A stretch of 64,000 nucleotides of DNA from Chionoecetes opilio (taxonomy: Eukaryota; Arthropoda; Malacostraca; Decapoda; Majidae). Where the stretch lies: positions 1 to 64,000 of the forward strand of contig JACEEZ010025370.1 in NCBI GenBank assembly GCA_016584305.1. Reading direction: 5' to 3'. Below are positions 57,715 to 64,000 of this stretch, in pieces (position 1 is the first letter of the stretch; the number at the start of each line of letters is the position of its first letter). Position numbers and translations under genes: made by a program. The notes under the pieces are model-generated. The model was not told where the DNA came from. It made no database searches and saw only the letters and a list, made by a program, of their open reading frames with translations.

Positions 57715-57890
57715 AATACCGAAATCCAATACTGACCATATAATATACCGATACCGGTATACCGATGCAATACTAATACCGATACCGGTGTACCGGAAAA
57801 TAAAAATATCGGTAATACCAGCAATACCGGTGCTAAAATGCCGGTATTTCGGTATACCGGATACCGGTGCACATCCCTATTACATACACA
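57715..57890 (-). mobile_element. Single hAT-like terminus with ATACCGG subterminal repeats
   Basis: Read on the minus strand it begins tagggatgtgcaccggtatcc, followed by about ten ataccgg/ccggtat motifs. This layout is typical of one hAT end. The other end was not found. Confidence 0.45.
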
Positions 57891-58029
57891 ATAACCTTGG
57901 TCCCTGCCTGAAATTTTATTTGATTTAAATTATATCTCCATTCAAGCAACCTTGTCTTGAATATAAACTGTATAATCCCGTCACAAAAACGTAATTAAAA
58001 AAAAAAACGTGGATTTGTTTGCTGGGTAG

Positions 58030-58330
58030 GCGGACGCTGGACGGCCCCGGTTGGCGGCGGATATTACGGACGTGATAGTAAAGGCGAGTAGACTAGGCGG
58101 ACGTTGGATGACCCCGGCGACGGCGGATATTACGGATGAGATATGGACAATGCGGACGTGATAGTAACGGCGAGTGGACTAGGCGGACGTTGGACGGACC
58201 TAGTCGACGGCGGATATTTGATATTACGGACGCGATATGGACAATGCGGACGTAAAAACGTCCAGTCCGGTCCGTCCGCATTTGCGAAATCAGGTCCGCA
58301 TATGAGGACGTCACGGACGTAAGAGGTCTC
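58030..58330. repeat. Tandem repeat, ~105-bp unit (GGCGGACGTTGGA...)
   Basis: Two and a half imperfect copies of a unit with ggcggatattacgga and actaggcggacgttgga. Minus-strand frames here follow the repeat. Confidence 0.75.
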
Positions 58331-58619
58331 TCCGTCAGACGTCCGTTTGCCGGCAGGGTTAATCTTTACCTTCATTTCTGCCATAAACAAGAGATGCATT
58401 TATTATATACATATCAATACTAAATAGAAAATAATAATGCCTTCGAAAAATGTTTTGTCAATTAAACAATGAACACCCTTTATTCAACCTTTTCATCTAT
58501 TAGTACAAGTGGAACTGTTGTCGAAAATTTCCGTCGGCGAGTGTTCCACCGTCGGCGAGAATTCTCGGTTGTTGTCTCGCCGAGAATTTGGATATACGAG
58601 AGCATTACCATGGAGGGCC

Positions 58620-58940
58620 TTAGGCAAACATTTTACGTCCACTCCTGCTGCTATTATGGTCATCACTGCAGCAGCTGCATCTTGCCAGTGCCGAGAAAAC
58701 AATCATAATGCTATTATGATTTTCATTCCCGCTGTCAGCCCATGGTTCCTTTTTTATTCACTCTGGAGGGATGCTCTCACGAGTGACATACATAATTCCT
58801 TCATGGTTCTGCCGATACCTCTTGACAAGTTCTTCGTCACTCAATTCGCCGAGAACTTCTCTTCTGGCACGTAAATTCCTGAGTTGGCACTCCCGGAAGA
58901 GTTGTACGTTGTGCTGCCATATTGACGTCTTATGTCAACT
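58620..58940 (-). pseudogene. PIF/Harbinger (HARBI1-like) transposase N-terminal fragment
   Basis: Minus strand from 58940: ECQLRNLRARREVLGELSDE then ELVKRYRQNHEGIMYVTRESI, the usual start of HARBI1-type transposases (LSDxEL-x2-RYR-x3-GI). In another frame near 58690, FLGTGKMQLLQ matches the following FLATGxxQ motif. Stops and shifts in between; the DDE core is not seen. Confidence 0.6.
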
Positions 58941-59467
58941 TAAGGGTCGTTATGGGAGCTCCGAACCTCCCATAGCGCTATGGGAGAATTTATGAAAAAA
59001 CATAAGCACTTATGGAGGTTTTCGGTGAATTATGGAGAAATTCGCCATTTTGTCTGCTTATGGGAAACCCATAAGCTTATGGAGGCTTTATGAGTATGGC
59101 CCCAGAACATGGAGGTAGAATGAGAAGGGATGCCCTGCCAGCACCGCGCTTCACCAAAAAGTGAGGTCCACCTGTCGGGCTGAAGCCCCGCCCACCGTCC
59201 ACGACTGGCAGAAAATCGCTTGTCACAACGCGCTGTGCGGTATTTCCATGGAGGTTGGATGGGTATTACGCACATGTATTATTATATTACAACTTTTATT
59301 TAAGACATAAATAAGAAATACATCACTATCCTCCTTCTAAAGAAATTGAAAGGCGTTTATGAGCTGTTTCAATCACACCTTGATCACTTTTGCTGGAAAG
59401 TGCTAAGAAAAGATGCACATGATATATTTGTGGCATTTCTAAGATTAATGATATACGAAATCATACG

Positions 59468-60905
59468 TTAAAGTAATCGTCCAGACCCATTTTTTTTTTG
59501 CCTAATTATGTTGAATGTACATTCAAAACACCTAATCCACCAAAAATAATTGTTTTCCAGGCCTTATTTCCGTAAAAACACGACTTGTGTAAAAACCGCG
59601 CGAAAAAAAAAATCTTCCCTCCAACAGGGCTACGACTGTTATTGATGACGTCAGAACAGGGACGCCCGCAGACACTCTGTCTGACACCTGTCGGCAAATG
59701 TTATGATGAGCGATAGTTCTTCGGTGTCAGACAGTGAATCTGTCGCTGTGACAGATTTAGAGTACGATGCTCAATCTGACACCGAAAGAAATGACGCTGG
59801 TCGCGTATACTATGAGGAAAACGAACCTCAGATTGTCATGGGATCCTATATGTTTGAGCCCGAGTACGAGGTGGATTAACAGGTGTTAGCAGAGCCTGAG
59901 GTTCAGCAGGAGGACCTGGCACTTCTCCAAAACATGGATTGGTAAATAAGGTTAAACCATGTGTGTGTGGGAATCACAATGAAGGTACTTTCGAGAAAAT
60001 CCTATGGTTAGTTTTGGAGCTACAGTCAAACGTCATTACTCGGAAACCACGTACTAGCATTAACTACAGCATAGAGTTGGAAAATATGCGGGCGGGAAGG
60101 CAGAAAGTGTGACAGCCACACCACCACAGGGTCTCTCACCACAGGGCACGCCCACTCCACAACTGGTTTACTTGGTTTACTTGGTCTTGTTAAGAGGCAA
60201 AGCCTCACAGTCGTGGTGGTCCACCGCTGCTGCCAGTCCTGGCGTCCCTGTCTAACAGGGCCACCTGGTCTGGTATGGTGTTGGCCTAAGTCACTGTCTT
60301 ACGGGGTGGGGGGGGGGGGGCGCTGCCCTTGTCCAGCACACCCGTGTACACAGGCTCACCTCACACTCGTCGTCCCCAACCTACACACTGGGTAGGTGAC
60401 TAGTCACGCTGCACATTCTCGCTGGTCTTTCACCCGCTGTGTACACTACACACCGTTCCTCAACACAACTGCTCGCCCCAACACACTATAGGCGTGTATC
60501 ACCCTACAAACGCCACTCCTTTCCGTGTGCAAACTTTTCTCGAAAGGCACAGCTGTCTTGCTGCACCCATAAAGGATGCATGCATGTGGCATATAGCAAA
60601 TAAAAATCTATCAGAAACACCCAAATATCTTCAAGTACTATATTTATCTCTGTGTTTACGTGCCTCTGATCAAGCGCGGGAAGATGAGCCTCCCTGATGC
60701 TACGTCACCGAGCCTGAGCATGAGCGTCTGCAAACCTTGAGTGTGTTTTGAAAACTCGGGGAATTTGCAGATTTTGATTGCGGATTATTTAAAAACGGCT
60801 GACTGGATATAAAAAGTGACGACGTATTGTTGATATACTCGTTAATGGCTATGATTTGATTGCATTAAATCAGGAATGATGAAATGGTCTGGACGATTAC
60901 TTTAA
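59468..60905 (+). mobile_element. TTAA element, copy B (1438 bp)
   Basis: TTAA at 59468-59471 and 60902-60905, the same 16-bp perfect inverted termini as copy A (agtaatcgtccagacc). Complete; it carries the short ORF at 59703. The TTAA duplication suggests piggyBac or Kolobok relatives; there is no transposase inside. Confidence 0.9.
59703..59941 (+). pseudogene. Exon-like ORF resembling the N-terminus of P2X7-domain proteins
   Basis: From ATG 59703: DSSSVSDSESVAV, then RVYYEENEPQIVMGSYMFEP, a stop at 59877-59879, then EDLALLQNMD and a strong donor TTG|GTAAATAAG at 59941/59942. An acidic start, a Y-x-FEP motif and an L-x-N-x-D-W ending just before an intron are what I know from invertebrate P2X7-like zinc-domain proteins. 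Copy A lacks the stop but has frameshifts elsewhere, so the two copies share an open ancestor. Confidence 0.5.
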
Positions 60906-61340
60906 AGGATATAAGACGTAAATGTCATTAATCTAAATGTAATACATCCCTGTTAATCATTTATGAAGAAAATGATACGCAGTGTATGTCATTGCTATGT
61001 GCTATTATTCAACATTCATTTTTTATTATGTTTTGCTTATATGATGATCATTAATTAATTATTAACTATATTGCTAAGAAAAGATGCTGATGATTTATTA
61101 GTTTTCTTATAATACACTATTGTATAATAGACGATGTTTTATTTGTATGCTGATCATACAAAAATTATCTACTACATATTGTTTTCCTATAATACTCGAT
61201 ACAATTGACAATATTATATGACAATAGTAAATTGCAGCCTGAAGTGCAAATATCCCGAAAATGTGCGGTAGACCGCATGCTATAGTAGCACGGATATATT
61301 CCTATCGGAACAATATACACTCATATATAAGATAGGAACC
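60906..61340. other. AT-rich, no feature recognised
   Basis: Flank of TTAA copy B; nothing nameable. Confidence 0.5.
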
Positions 61341-61344
61341 GATG

Positions 61345-61975
61345 AATTATAAATTCCATCATCACCACCACCACATCACCTCTACAATCACTAATTCATT
61401 ACCATCAACACCACCACATCACTATCAGTACAACTACAACATCAACTTCATCATCACCGCCACCACCATCACAGCACCATCAGTACAACTATCACATCAA
61501 CTTCACTATCACCGCCACCACATCACCATCAGTACAAATACCACATCAACTTCACCATCACATGACCATCAGTACAACTACCACATCAACTTCACCATCA
61601 ACACCACCACATCACCATCAGTACAACTAGCACATCAACTTCACCACCACCACCATCACATGACCATCAGTACAACTACCACATCAACTTCACCATCAAC
61701 ACCACCACATCACCATCAGTAAAACTAGCACATCAACTTCACCACCACCACCATCACATGACCATCAGTACAACTACCACATCAACTTCACCATCAACAC
61801 CACCACATCACCATCAGTACAACTACCACATCAACTCCACCATCAACACCATCACATCACCATCAGTACAACTACCACATCAACTTCACCATCAACACCA
61901 CCACATCACCATCAGTACAACTACCACATCAACTTCACCATCACCACCATCACATCACCATCAGTACAACTACCA
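61345..61975. repeat. Minisatellite, ~48-bp unit (ACCATCAGTACAACTACCAC...)
   Basis: About twelve units of catcagtacaactaccacatc followed by aacttcaccatcaacaccaccac, with (CAC/CAT)n drift. Histidine- and serine-rich frames over it are artefacts. Confidence 0.95.
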
Positions 61976-62284
61976 TATATATATTTTTAACTATATATAT
62001 ATTTTTTAGCCTTTTCCTTTTTATCTTATTCCTACCTATGTTCTCACTTGTTGTTTATTTGTTTTATTCATTTGTTACTGGTTTTATACTTTAGTTTTTT
62101 TCTTCTTTTCGTAGATAGTCAGTTTAGGAGTAGAAATAGAGTCATGTAATTCTTGTTAATTCGTCGCTTCGTTTGTCTCGCTATTTGTCTTATCAATTTG
62201 TTATCATAAAGTCTTCTTCAAACATATAATTTTCTCCTGTTTATTGTATAGTGCACGGTATGTGTTATCTTTCCATTGAACTGT

Positions 62285-62668
62285 ACACATTTTTGTGACT
62301 ATACCCAGAAAAGTATTTAAATTTTTGTGACTATACCCAGAAAAGTATTAAAATTTTTGTGACTATACCCAGAAAAGTACTTAAATTTTTGTGACTATAC
62401 CCAGAAAAGTACTTACGTTTTTGTGACTATACCCAGAAAAGTACTTAAATTTTTGTGACTATACCCAGAAAAGTACTTAAATTTTTGTGACTATACCCAG
62501 AAAAGTACTTATATTTTTGGGACTATACCCAGAAAAGTACTTACATTTTTGTGACTATACCCAGAAAAGTACTTACATTTTTGTGACTATACCCAGAAAA
62601 GTACTTACATGTGTGTGACTATACCCAGAAAAGTACTTACATTTTTGTGACTATACCCAGAAAAGTAC
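62285..62668. repeat. Minisatellite, 32-bp unit (TTTTTGTGACTATACCCAGAAAAGTACTTA)
   Basis: Twelve uniform head-to-tail units differing mainly in the last bases (tacttaaa, tacttaca) and one gggact variant. No spacers of differing sequence, so not a CRISPR. Confidence 0.97.
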
Positions 62669-63049
62669 TAGAAGTGCATTATCCTGAGTACATGTGTGTG
62701 CTTATCCTTCTCCCAACCTTTCTGCATCCTGCCCCTTGTTTTTGTTTTACATTAGTTTACTCCAAGACATTTTTGTTATTTTCCTTTTTATCCATATTTA
62801 ATGCGGAAGAAAACAATAACTAAGGATGATGAAATGGAAAAGCTAATAATAGGAAATGTGTGAGTGAGGAAGGAAGGAATGGGTAGTGTGTGAGGTAGTT
62901 TTATAAGTTAAAGAATACAACAATTATGATCGTTTTGTGAGAGTAGGAAATGTAAGCACAAAGGCTACAATTTGGATGTCCATTGTTATGTTAAAGAGAT
63001 GTCAGTGCGAAGACAAGTCTCGTTGAAGAGGATGGTGTGACTAAATATA

Positions 63050-63360
63050 TTATTAAGAGATAGAAAGGTGAGTGTAGAACTGTGGAGAGGGAGGAGGAAG
63101 AGGTGGAGGTGTGAGGTGGAGAGGAAGGAGGATGAGGTGGAGGTGTGAGGTGTGATGAGGTGGAGAGGGAGGGTGAGGTGGAGGTGTGAGGTGTTATGAG
63201 GTGGAGAGGGAAGAGAATGAGGTGGAGGTGTGAGGTGTGATGAGGTGGAGAGGGCGGATGATGAAGTGGAGGTGTGAGGTGGAGAGTGAGGATGATGAGG
63301 TGTGAGGTGTGATGAGGTGGAGAGGGCGGATGATGAAGTGGTGTGAGGTGTGAGATGAAG
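63050..63360. repeat. GGTGGAGG-rich tandem repeat
   Basis: Irregular copies of gaggtggaggtgtgaggtgtgatgaggtggagaggg. Frames across it are artefacts. Confidence 0.85.
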
Positions 63361-63418
63361 TCTCATATAAATCCGAGGACATCTAGAGGACGAAAATGTT
63401 ATGTCAGAGGGAATGTTT

Positions 63419-64000
<582 letters not shown>

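Noticed and set aside
62285..62668. CRISPR-like array
   Set aside because: The units are contiguous, with no variable spacers, and the DNA is eukaryotic; it is a minisatellite.

Overview
This is eukaryotic, intron- and transposon-rich DNA, most likely from a decapod crustacean (inference). Long (TA)n, (GT)n and (GA)n arrays are everywhere. There are several jockey-clade and CR1-like LINE fragments of the kind common in crab, crayfish and shrimp genomes. An errantivirus-like env-bearing LTR element, arthropod-type (TTAGG)n telomere-like units and many DNA transposons are also present. I see no bacterial or organellar genes.

The only host gene I can build is a formin on the + strand, best matched to inverted formin-2 (INF2; fly Form3). 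Five exons at 10325-10497, 31540-31619, 36794-38227, 39703-39819 and 40183-40323 join in compatible phases at GT/AG sites. They encode the end of the DID/FH3 region, the proline-rich FH1 and the first half of FH2. The 5' exons lie upstream of the window; no further FH2 exon was recognised after 40323. Exon 3 carries about eleven one-base reading-frame breaks, nearly all of them consistent with loss of one base from a homopolymer. That pattern looks more like consensus error than gene death.

Layout. 1-10.3 kb: decayed jockey LINEs, a TTAA-element remnant and a 2.47 kb CACTA-like transposon. 10.3-31.5 kb (intron 1): repeat family A, a CR1-like 3' end, a THAP-domain fragment, a 0.58 kb hairpin, a minus-strand errantivirus-like element (gag, pol, env) broken by a jockey LINE and a TTAA element, a large inverted-repeat complex (22.6-28.3 kb) with poor-looking sequence in its right half, and a CR1-like LINE. 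31.6-36.8 kb (intron 2): (GT)n and a 2.3 kb near-perfect inverted repeat. 36.8-40.3 kb: FH1/FH2 exons separated by GT-rich introns. 40.7-45.6 kb: a transposon with a PIN-like/CXC protein, interrupted by a second CACTA-like copy and itself sitting in a LINE tail. 45.6-48.1 kb: CR1-like LINE. 48.2-51.5 kb: a hAT element in (AT)n, containing a tRNA-like repeat pair, a hAT MITE and a second hAT. 51.6-52.6 kb: the second copy of repeat family A. 52.7-54.4 kb: a Tc1/mariner-like remnant split by a TTAA element. 54.8-56.2 kb: a 1.4 kb palindrome. 56.2-64 kb: minisatellites, a PIF/Harbinger fragment, a second full TTAA element and a 320 bp (GA)n array.

Nesting gives a relative order of insertion at several places. 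The best candidates for something little described are the PIN/CXC element, the TTAA elements that carry an exon resembling P2X7-domain proteins, and the small conserved divergent ORF in the CACTA-like copies.
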